Below are positions 1 through 5,018 of a stretch of 5,438 nucleotides of DNA, piece after piece (position 1 is the first letter of the stretch; every line of letters begins with the position of its first letter). The position numbers were made by a program, and so were the translations under genes. The notes beneath the pieces are model-generated. The model saw only the letters and a program-made list of their open reading frames with translations. It ran no database searches and had not been told where the DNA came from. This DNA comes from an uncultured Kiritimatiellota bacterium (GTDB taxonomy: Bacteria; Verrucomicrobiota; Kiritimatiellia; RFP12; UBA1067), in contig CAKUGW010000158.1 of NCBI GenBank assembly GCA_934654805.1, forward strand, positions 1 through 5,438, written 5' to 3'.

Positions 1-37
1 TGTCAGTATGCCATTATCCTTACTGAGTAGATTCCTT

Positions 38-76
38 TCATTCTACAAGTTCAGCCAAGCTTGCTTGGCGCACCAT
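38..76 (-). other. 12-codon ORF with good ribosome binding site, possible start of an IS gene
   Basis: On the minus strand an ATG at 76 follows AAGGAGA (89-83) with a six-base spacer. It reads MVRQASLAELVE and then TGA at 40-38. A neighbouring frame continues open to the window edge as NERNLLSKDNGILT, so a small indel near position 40 may have broken a longer gene. Placed about 75 bp inside the candidate IS end at 151-174, it could be the start of that element's first gene. I do not recognise the peptide, and too little is visible to name it. Confidence 0.2.
54..69. repeat. 7-bp inverted repeat with 2-nt centre
   Basis: GCCAAGC (54-60) and GCTTGGC (63-69) are exact reverse complements separated by TT. 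It lies inside the short ORF at 38-76. It is not followed by a T-run on either strand. It may be a DNA-binding site or chance. Confidence 0.35.
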
Positions 77-101
77 CTATGATCTCCTTATCTGCCGCAT
101 A

Positions 102-120
102 AGACTAATGAAATTAGTCT
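102..120. repeat. 8-bp perfect inverted repeat
   Basis: AGACTAAT (102-109) and ATTAGTCT (113-120) pair perfectly around GAA. The stem is AT-rich, and no T-tract follows on the minus strand (TATGCGGC comes next), so a rho-independent terminator for the beta-helix frame is not supported. It sits between the candidate IS end and the ribosome binding site at 83-89, so an operator-like role is possible. Confidence 0.4.
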
Positions 121-150
121 ACCAAATTTCACCATCGACCGTCAAGTGCG

Positions 151-174
151 TGTCCGCTCAAACTGGGCCCCACA
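151..174 (-). mobile_element. candidate insertion-sequence terminal repeat (IS3-like)
   Basis: Read on the minus strand from 174, the segment starts TGTGGGGCCCAG and ends GAGCGGACA. This general form (TG start, GCCC, a T-run, then GGACA) resembles terminal inverted repeats of IS3-family elements. It begins 12 bp after the stop codon of the beta-helix frame. About 60 bp further in there is a strong ribosome binding site and ATG. The opposite end and the transposase would be outside the window, so this rests on resemblance alone. Confidence 0.35.
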
Positions 175-185
175 GTGGCCTTGTT

Positions 186-1742
186 TCAGCGGTCTGCGCG
201 GACGCCGGCGCGGGTGTAGTCGAACGGCTGGAAGCCAAGCGCGAACGCGGGCGAGTCCGGCTTCAGCCGAAAATCGAAGTGACGCGCATCCACGAAGCGC
301 GGATCGGCGTAGCGTCCGTTGACCTCCTTGCCGCACGCGCGCCACTTCTCCCACGTCAGGCCGTCCAGCTTCGCCTCGCCGTTCGGGTCGAACCAGAGGT
401 TGTTCGCCCACACGCCCTCGACGCCGCGCACGCCCGCCGACGCGAGGTCGCCCCGGTCCGTCAGCACGATGTTCGCGACGACGTTCAGCGAGCTGCGCAC
501 GCTGAACACGTTCGCGCGGATCGTGCGGATGACGCCGTTCGGCTCGTTCCACGCGAAAATGTTGTTCTGCACGGTGTTGCCCGCGCCATAGTGCTGGTGG
601 AAGCCGCCGTCGTGCGTGTTGTAGACGAGATTGCGCGCAAAGACGATGCCTTCCGAGCCCTCGTCGGCGTAGAGCCCCCAGCCGCCGTAGGTGCGCGACG
701 AGACGTTGTAGATCACGTTGTCCGTCACGCGCGTGCCGAACGCCGTGCCGAGCGTGTAGACGCCGCCCATGTCGGAAAGGACGCCCTTGCCGAGGTCGTG
801 GATGCGGTTGAACCGCACAACATTGCGCATCGCCGCCGTCGGCAGGTACGCCCACTGCCAGCCGACGGACACGCCCGAATAGTAGAAGTCGGCGATCTCG
901 CAGTGCTCCACGCGGCAGTCGGAGGCGTGGCCGATCACGACGCCCGTCCCCATCGCGTTGTAGCGGCCGCCGTCGCGGATCACGCAGTCTTCCAGCACGT
1001 TGAACGCATTCGCGCGCGGATGATAACCGAAGATCTCGCGCCGCGCAACGGGATGCTTCTCGCCCTTCGCGAGGCGCACGCCGTCCGCCCCGAACCACAC
1101 GCCGCCCGCGCCGTCGTAGAGCGTGACGGAGCCGCCGCGCACGTAGGTCGAATACTGGTCAAAACCCACGATGTCCGCAACGGGCTTTCCGTTAATCTTC
1201 GCCGAAAGGATGCCGCCGTCGGGCTGATAGCACATCCGCAGCCGCAGGACGGAACCGGCGAAGGAGGACTTCAGCGAGGCGCCCGGCGTGTGCGTCATGA
1301 ACGTGCCCGGACGCTCCGGGTCGGGCGCCCAGTCGCCGTGCAGGACGTCCGCCGTGACGGGGAACACCTTCGCCGCTTCCCAGTTGTCGGGCACGAACGG
1401 CGTCGCGAGACGCGACGCGTGGTCGACGGGCTTCGATCCGTCCATCGCGGCGAACGCCTGCTTCACGGCCTCAAGATAGAGCGCATGGCCTTCGGGACGC
1501 GGATGCACCCCGTCGTTCGCGAACACGCCGAGGGAGATGGACGGGATGCCGTAGTGTTCGGCCACCTGCTCCATCGCGCCCGCGCTGCGGTTGTAGGCGC
1601 CTTTCGCGTAGGTGTCGAAAATGCCGCCCGCGACCGTGTAGCAGAACGCGATGTCCGTCTGCGGATCGCGTTTCCAGATCTGGCGCACGATGCCCTCCAT
1701 CTGCCGCCAGATGTCGCGCGGCGGCTTGCCGCCTCGGGGATC
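186..1742 (-). CDS. fused open frame: SGNH hydrolase C-terminal fragment joined to right-handed beta-helix protein C-terminal part
   Basis: The frame is open for 518 codons and ends with TGA at 188-186. From about 1115 to the stop it encodes the C-terminal part of a right-handed parallel beta-helix protein (pectate-lyase-like fold, probably acting on polysaccharide; the family is largely uncharacterised). Recognisable blocks in order are RVEHCEIADFYYSGVSVGW, LSDMGGVYTLG, YGGWGLYADEGS, GGFHQHYGAGN, NNIFAWNEPNGV, and a closing DPRFVD, FDFRLKPDSPAFALGF block typical of the family's C-terminus. Complete members have several hundred residues before the first of these blocks; here that part is absent and replaced by an SGNH-hydrolase fragment (described separately). 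No credible start exists: the only nearby ATG in frame (1700) lies inside SGNH coding sequence without a Shine-Dalgarno site, and the upstream start (GTG 2107) is in another frame. The open frame runs back to 2183, but that extension is a shadow of cca and the glycosidase gene. Probably non-functional as it stands. Confidence 0.8.
   Translation of the reverse strand, partial: DPRGGKPPRDIWRQMEGIVRQIWKRDPQTDIAFCYTVAGGIFDTYAKGAYNRSAGAMEQVAEHYGIPSISLGVFANDGVHPRPEGHALYLEAVKQAFAAMDGSKPVDHASRLATPFVPDNWEAAKVFPVTADVLHGDWAPDPERPGTFMTHTPGASLKSSFAGSVLRLRMCYQPDGGILSAKINGKPVADIVGFDQYSTYVRGGSVTLYDGAGGVWFGADGVRLAKGEKHPVARREIFGYHPRANAFNVLEDCVIRDGGRYNAMGTGVVIGHASDCRVEHCEIADFYYSGVSVGWQWAYLPTAAMRNVVRFNRIHDLGKGVLSDMGGVYTLGTAFGTRVTDNVIYNVSSRTYGGWGLYADEGSEGIVFARNLVYNTHDGGFHQHYGAGNTVQNNIFAWNEPNGVIRTIRANVFSVRSSLNVVANIVLTDRGDLASAGVRGVEGVWANNLWFDPNGEAKLDGLTWEKWRACGKEVNGRYADPRFVDARHFDFRLKPDSPAFALGFQPFDYTRAGVRADR
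1116..1727 (-). pseudogene. SGNH/GDSL-type hydrolase, internal and C-terminal fragment
   Basis: The segment reads from KPPRDIWRQMEGIVRQIW to RGGSVTLYDG. It contains the conserved last SGNH block DGVHP, with Asp at 1514 and His at 1505. This block supplies the catalytic Asp-His pair in SGNH esterases, often carbohydrate deacetylases. The sequence before it (MEGIVRQIW, TDIAFCYT, AEHYGIPSI) fits the second half of the catalytic fold. After it comes a beta-sandwich-like region (HTPGASLKSSFAGSVLRLRM, LSAKINGKP, FDQYSTYVRGG) of the kind that follows the catalytic domain in many bacterial SGNH proteins. The N-terminal half with the GDS serine and oxyanion blocks is missing, and the beta-sandwich stops before its expected last strands. 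The fragment cannot be catalytic. Its frame is intact, so the damage is recent or is an assembly artefact. Confidence 0.7.
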
Positions 1743-2107
1743 GAGAGGTGCGGATCGGCGTCGACGAGGAACCCCCGGTGGCCCGTGCCGCGCTTCGATT
1801 CGCGGCGCGGCAGCGCCACGTCCACCGCGATGTGCCTGAGCTTCAGCACGCCGAAGGAGAGTCCGCAGGCGTCGAACGCGAACCGCTGCCCGATGACCTC
1901 CTGCACGCGCGGCGGTTCGAGTCCGAACACCTCCAGGTCGACGTCCTTCACCTGCCGTGCGCCGAGCAGCAGGTCGCGCACCGAGCCATCCACCATCCAC
2001 GCGCGCCCGCCGGCCGCGCGGACGAGTCCGGCGACCGTCTGCACGGCGTCCCGAAGCTGCGGCGACAGGGCCGAAAGGTCGAGCGGTGTCTGCTGTTCCG
2101 TCTCCAC
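1718..2107 (-). pseudogene. cca: CCA-adding tRNA nucleotidyltransferase, N-terminal fragment
   Basis: About 130 codons of a class II nucleotidyltransferase of the CCA-adding/poly(A) polymerase family, which completes tRNA 3' ends. The signature is clear: GGRAWMVDGSVRDLLLG (residues 33-49), then VKDVDLEVFG with the metal-binding Asp55 and Asp57, then IAVDVALPRRESKRGTGH with Asp96 and the RGFLVDADPHLSIPEAASRR approach to the RRD motif. The family continues RRDFTINA; here the reading changes to unrelated sequence exactly at SRR (about 1718), and beyond that the frame reads only the wrong frame of the SGNH gene until a stop at 1463. Full-length members have roughly 400 or more residues, so most of the head, neck and tail domains are gone. 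The start is GTG 2107, the only sensible start before the conserved region, 17 bp after the stop of the upstream glycosidase gene and on the same strand. The Shine-Dalgarno site is weak. If this were the only copy it would be lethal, so an intact cca is expected elsewhere. Confidence 0.8.
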
Positions 2108-2124
2108 GGTCGATCCCAGCCCCC

Positions 2125-4158
2125 TCAGAGCCAGTCCACGCCGTCCTTGGCCATGAACAGGAGGACGCCCGCGCACGGCGCAATCTTCAGCTTTCCGTCG
2201 ATGAAGGACGCATTCGCGGGATCCTCCACGACCACCCGGCGCACGCGCCAGTTCTTCCAGATCTCGGGCGTGCCCTCGTACGGCACGTCGCGGTTGTTCA
2301 CCACCACCACGCCGCAGCGTCCGCCGCCGAAGCAGTGCTCCGAGACGAACACGTTCGCGACGCCCGTCTTGAGGATCCGGTTCACGGGCCGCACCTTCGC
2401 CCACACGCGCCAGGCGTCGCCCTCGTACTCGCCGCTCGCCCCGTAGGAGGTCTTCTCGAAGTTGTGGATGAAGACGTAGACCGTCCCCTTGCCGTACCTG
2501 TTGCGGAAGAAGACGCCCTCGCCCGCCTGGTTGCGCGCGAGCGTCTCGGCGGTCAGCGCGTTGAAGCGGCGCTTGACGGCGTAGCCGACAGGGAGCTTGA
2601 AACCGCCGAAGTCGCAGACGTCCTGGCCGCCCGTCCGCTGGCGGTAGGCGACCTCGATGCCGCCCACCTCCTCCATCGCGTCGAGGAACGTATCGTTCCA
2701 GGAGAGGTAGAGCGTCGCGCCCGCACGCACGCGGGCCTTGAGGTCTTCCCAGCGTTCGACGGTGAGATGCGCGCGCCCGTGCGCGTCGGGCAGGAAGTAG
2801 CAGGAGTCATCGGGCAGCTTCTCCTCGGGGTTCGCGAAGCGGGGCATGATGCCGGCCTGGCGCGCGAGGATGTAGGAGGCGTGGAGCACGTCGCGGTCCG
2901 TCGTGAGGACGACGGCCTCGGTCTTCGCCTTCGGAAGCCCCGCGACGGGCAGGGCGTCCTGCATCGCCGCGAACGCCTTCGCCGCGCCGACGGCCGGGTA
3001 CGGCGTGCGGTCGCGCCTGAAGATGCCGAGCTCCACGCAGGGCTGCCGCCAGTTGTAGGGGGCGATCGTCATCCCCGTCTGGTCGTAGGCGCACCACCAG
3101 AGCATCGCCCGGCAGTCGAGGGCCCAGCTGTTCCAGAGCATGTTGCGCATGTACTTCGCCACGTTCGCCTGCGAGGCCTGTTCCTGGCGGCGCGAGCCGT
3201 GTTCCTCGATGAAGGCGGGCTTGCCGCCGATCTGCGCGAGCGCGTAGGTCTGCGCGGCGGCGAAGGTCGTCGAGCGCACGCTCAGGAAGTCGTCGTTGTA
3301 GACGGCGCCCCAGAAGCCGTAGGGATGGGTCGTCGTGTAGTCCGAGAGCGCCGCGTTCATCGCGCTCGGCCACAGCGTCTCGCGCGAGATCTCCAGGCCG
3401 TCCACGCCGATCACGGGACGCGACGGGTCGGCGAGGCGGATCGTCTGGTGGACGTACCGCAGCCACGCTTCGGAGTGGAACGCATTCTCGCTCTTCCCGA
3501 GAATCCGCGCCTCGTTGCCGCTCTCCCACGCCACGATCGCCTTCTTCGCCTTGAGCCGCGAGACCATGCACTCCAGGTAGCGGCCCTCCCACATGAGCGC
3601 ATACGGATCGGAGAACGGGTTGCGGTTCGCGAGCGCCGGCGGGATGTAGTTGCGGAACGTCATCTGCCCCGTCAAAAGCGGCACGATGAGGCGGATGCCG
3701 TACTTCTCGGCAAGGTCGCAGAACGCCTCGAAGCGCACCACCATCCGCTCATCCACGCCCGCGCGCCCGCACGGCGTGTCCGGCAGCGGCTCCTCGGCGT
3801 CGAAGAGGCGCGTCTCGTTCACCTTGTCGAAGTTGTTCGCGCTCAGGTAGCAGGCGTGGATGGGCTGGAAGTCGGCCCAGTTCGGGAAGACGCGCAGGAG
3901 CCTGAAGCCGTTCGCGGCAAGGACGCGCAGATCCTCCTCCACCGCCTTCGCATCCCACTTGCGCCACATCTCGGTGGCGGCGTGGCTCGCCCAGTAGTTC
4001 GCGCCGAGCGCCATCCGGCCCGACGGCAGGAAGGTGTCGGCCCGCTCCGGCGCGGGCGCGGGACACGTTCCGCCCGGCGCGCAGGCCGCCCCCGTCGCGC
4101 CCCCCGCCATCATCGTCGCGACGCCAAGCGTCGCCAACATCAGCTTCAGCTCCCTCAT
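2125..4158 (-). CDS. secreted GH5-like (cellulase-family) glycoside hydrolase
   Basis: 677 residues that look complete. Residues 1 to about 25 (MRELKLMLATLGVATMMAGG onward) form a signal-peptide-like segment with a modest hydrophobic core; an AAC at 25-26 is not a good lipobox. The TIM-barrel catalytic domain follows: LGANYWASH (51-59), LRVFPNWADF (88-97), YGIRLIVPLL (153-162), then WESGNEARIL (211-220) with Glu216 as the likely acid/base, and KPAFIEEHGS (313-322) with Glu319 the likely nucleophile. This Asn-Glu plus Glu-x-Gly pattern is typical of clan A hydrolases such as GH5. Residues about 412-505 (EAVVLTTDRDVLHASYILAR, GATLYLSW) resemble the flavodoxin-like middle domain of large beta-galactosidases. 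Residues about 515-677 are beta-rich and probably a C-terminal sandwich. Substrate unknown; a beta-linked plant or algal polysaccharide is plausible. Start ATG 4158 is fixed by AAAGGAG seven bases upstream. The truncated cca begins 17 bp after the stop. Confidence 0.85.
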   Translation of the reverse strand: MRELKLMLATLGVATMMAGGATGAACAPGGTCPAPAPERADTFLPSGRMALGANYWASHAATEMWRKWDAKAVEEDLRVLAANGFRLLRVFPNWADFQPIHACYLSANNFDKVNETRLFDAEEPLPDTPCGRAGVDERMVVRFEAFCDLAEKYGIRLIVPLLTGQMTFRNYIPPALANRNPFSDPYALMWEGRYLECMVSRLKAKKAIVAWESGNEARILGKSENAFHSEAWLRYVHQTIRLADPSRPVIGVDGLEISRETLWPSAMNAALSDYTTTHPYGFWGAVYNDDFLSVRSTTFAAAQTYALAQIGGKPAFIEEHGSRRQEQASQANVAKYMRNMLWNSWALDCRAMLWWCAYDQTGMTIAPYNWRQPCVELGIFRRDRTPYPAVGAAKAFAAMQDALPVAGLPKAKTEAVVLTTDRDVLHASYILARQAGIMPRFANPEEKLPDDSCYFLPDAHGRAHLTVERWEDLKARVRAGATLYLSWNDTFLDAMEEVGGIEVAYRQRTGGQDVCDFGGFKLPVGYAVKRRFNALTAETLARNQAGEGVFFRNRYGKGTVYVFIHNFEKTSYGASGEYEGDAWRVWAKVRPVNRILKTGVANVFVSEHCFGGGRCGVVVVNNRDVPYEGTPEIWKNWRVRRVVVEDPANASFIDGKLKIAPCAGVLLFMAKDGVDWL

Positions 4159-4165
4159 CGTTCGT

Positions 4166-4172
4166 CTCCTTT
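4166..4172 (-). promoter_or_regulatory. Shine-Dalgarno site of the glycoside hydrolase gene
   Basis: On the minus strand AAAGGAG ends seven bases before ATG 4158, an ideal spacing. It sets the start of the GH5-like gene and shows that no upstream extension is needed. Confidence 0.7.
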
Positions 4173-4183
4173 CGTTTCATTAG

Positions 4184-4217
4184 CATCCCATTCGCTCACT
4201 GCGTTCGCAATGGGATG
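4184..4217. repeat. 9-bp inverted repeat in the glycosidase leader
   Basis: CATCCCATT (4184-4192) and AATGGGATG (4209-4217) pair perfectly around a 16-base loop. The hairpin would form in the 5' leader of the glycoside hydrolase mRNA, its near edge 25 bases before the ATG and just upstream of the ribosome binding site. It could be an operator, an mRNA-stabilising structure or a dispersed palindromic element. No T-run follows on either strand, so it is not a standard terminator. Confidence 0.5.
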
Positions 4218-4247
4218 AATGTTTAGCGTTGTAACTGGCGGCGTAAT

Positions 4248-4262
4248 CCTGTAACCTACAGG
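4248..4262. repeat. small palindrome, possible operator
   Basis: CCTGTA (4248-4253) and TACAGG (4257-4262) are exact reverse complements around ACC. It lies about 90 bases upstream of the glycosidase ATG and just before ATG 4266 on the plus strand, a position suited to a regulator site. No clear -35/-10 pair for the minus strand could be picked out nearby. Confidence 0.3.
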
Positions 4263-4265
4263 CTT

Positions 4266-4346
4266 ATGCAAAAACAAACACCACCAGAAGCAACGAAGAC
4301 AGTATACCCTATCCTCCGGCAGATAGTCAACCTCATCCCGCCGAAT
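4266..4346 (+). pseudogene. possible N-terminus of an IS4-like transposase
   Basis: From ATG 4266 the plus strand reads MQKQTPPEATKTVYPILRQ then IVNLIPPN. The TVYPILRQIVNLIPPN stretch looks like the opening of IS4-type transposases, which often start with a short tail and a hydrophobic xxIPxx segment. After about 27 codons the frame turns into Arg/Pro-rich sequence with no family character and crosses the antisense transposase remnant, so any gene is cut there. The ribosome binding site is poor. The opposite strand over the same bases also reads protein-like (a CX2C-X15-CX2C pattern), so the coding strand is uncertain. Confidence 0.3.
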
Positions 4347-4528
4347 GCACGAATTACAAATGACCCCCGTAGCCCGGCTCCGCCGCGCCGTGCGGGCCAT
4401 TTGCAATCGGCTTGGAGGGCGCGCCGCCGCCGGATGCGCCATTTCCAGGCAATGCACGGCCACCCGACGGGTTGCCGTCGGGACCGTTCCGGGCGTGTCT
4501 TGCGGGCAGCCCGGCCACCCGTTGCATT
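4347..4528. other. GC-rich structured segment without a convincing gene
   Basis: No supported gene lies here. The segment holds two strong potential stem-loops. In the first, CAAATG and GCCCG (4357-4362, 4372-4376) pair with CGGGC and CATTTG (4393-4397, 4398-4403) with a nine-base bulge. In the second, CCCGACGG (4463-4470) pairs with CCGTCGGG (4475-4482). GGCCACCCG occurs twice (4458-4466 and 4513-4521). This looks like a dispersed-repeat or IS-end type of sequence. No T-run marks a terminator. Confidence 0.4.
4463..4482. repeat. 8-bp GC-rich hairpin
   Basis: CCCGACGG (4463-4470) and CCGTCGGG (4475-4482) pair perfectly with a GTTG loop. It lies about 47 bases after the stop of the minus-strand transposase remnant (TGA 4531-4529). 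It may end or stabilise that transcript, but no U-tract follows. Confidence 0.45.
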
Positions 4529-4920
4529 TCACAGCGTAAGGAATTCCCTGGAGATGTACCTGCGGGGGACTTCGCCGAGCGGGTGGACGATTCCCACGCG
4601 AATTATCGCATGGCGGATCAGATCCGCCCACATCACCTGCGTCATGTTCCGGTACCTCCCCCTCTTCTGCATCGGCAGGAGACAGCCGCTGTTGAACAGC
4701 TGCCATAGGTTGTGCGCGATCTGCATCAGCACCCTCCGTTCTTCTCCACGTGGAAGCTCGACTCGATGTCCCACCGGCGACGCCCCCATTTCCCGATGTC
4801 GTCGGCCTCCTTCCCGTCGCGCACCTCCAGGCTCGTGGCGAACTGCCCGCCGTACGGGGACCCGTTGCCGTCGTCTTCCGCGACCTTCACGACGTTGAAC
4901 ACGTGCCACCGGCCCGAGCC
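4529..4920 (-). pseudogene. IS4-like DDE transposase, C-terminal remnant with frame change
   Basis: From 4920 the minus strand reads GRWHVFNVVKVAEDDGNGSP, then QFATSLEV and KWGRRRWDIESSFHVEKNGG, ending at TGA 4728-4726. The RRWDIESSFHVEKNGG block matches the region of IS4-type transposases around the last catalytic Glu (RW-IE-x-F-x-x-KN-GG). A second frame then takes over at GTG 4732: VLMQIAHNLWQLFNSG to YISREFLTL, ending at TGA 4531-4529. The LMQIAHNLWQLF segment is the helix that normally lies some 20-25 residues after KNGGY in this family, so the missing residues suggest a short internal deletion with a frame change at about 4729-4736 rather than a simple one-base error. The N-terminal two-thirds is absent; sequence beyond about 4920 no longer looks like the family. 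Not functional. Confidence 0.65.
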
Positions 4921-4966
4921 TAGGGAGCGTCGCGCGCGGGGGAAACGCCAAAGGCGTCACAGTCTG

Positions 4967-4975
4967 TGGTATGAT
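4967..4975 (+). promoter_or_regulatory. extended -10 promoter for the IS30-like gene
   Basis: TGGTATGAT fits an extended -10 element (TGn followed by TATGAT, one mismatch to TATAAT). It overlaps an inverted repeat, CACAG/CTGTG at 4958-4968. No clear -35 is visible, as is usual for extended -10 sites. Transcription would begin near 4982, just ahead of GTG 5019. Confidence 0.4.
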
Positions 4976-5018
4976 GAAGGTGACCAAGCCAAAACATCAG
5001 AGCCGAAGAAAGGACGCC

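Noticed and set aside
102..120. The hairpin as a rho-independent terminator
   Set aside because: The stem is AT-rich and no T-run follows on the relevant strand.
142..1098. 318-codon minus-strand frame inside the beta-helix region
   Set aside because: Arg-rich frame-shadow of the beta-helix reading, without any family motif.
108..2156. 682-codon plus-strand open frame antisense to cca, SGNH and beta-helix pieces
   Set aside because: Composition is dominated by Arg, Ala, Val and His with no domain. It is the antisense image of GC-rich coding sequence, and the minus strand has clear family motifs.
1743..2183. Upstream extension of the SGNH/beta-helix frame
   Set aside because: It is Arg/Gly-rich low-complexity sequence. 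The real coding in this stretch is the cca frame (VETEQQTPLD to EAASRR) and the end of the glycosidase.
2807..3592. 261-codon minus-strand frame inside the glycosidase
   Set aside because: Wrong-frame shadow of the catalytic domain.
1957..4218. 753-codon plus-strand open frame antisense to the glycosidase
   Set aside because: Same kind of shadow: no recognisable motif, while the minus strand encodes a signal peptide, catalytic motifs and a ribosome binding site.
4155..4706. 183-codon minus-strand frame covering 4155-4706 as one gene
   Set aside because: It overlaps the transposase C-terminus in another frame and runs through the hairpins and the glycosidase ribosome binding site. Only the small CX2C...CX2C part deserves attention and is listed as a finding.
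4971..5018. ATG 4971 as the start of the IS30-like gene
   Set aside because: It overlaps the extended -10 and lacks a Shine-Dalgarno site. GTG 5019 has AAAGGA upstream and begins just before family-like sequence.
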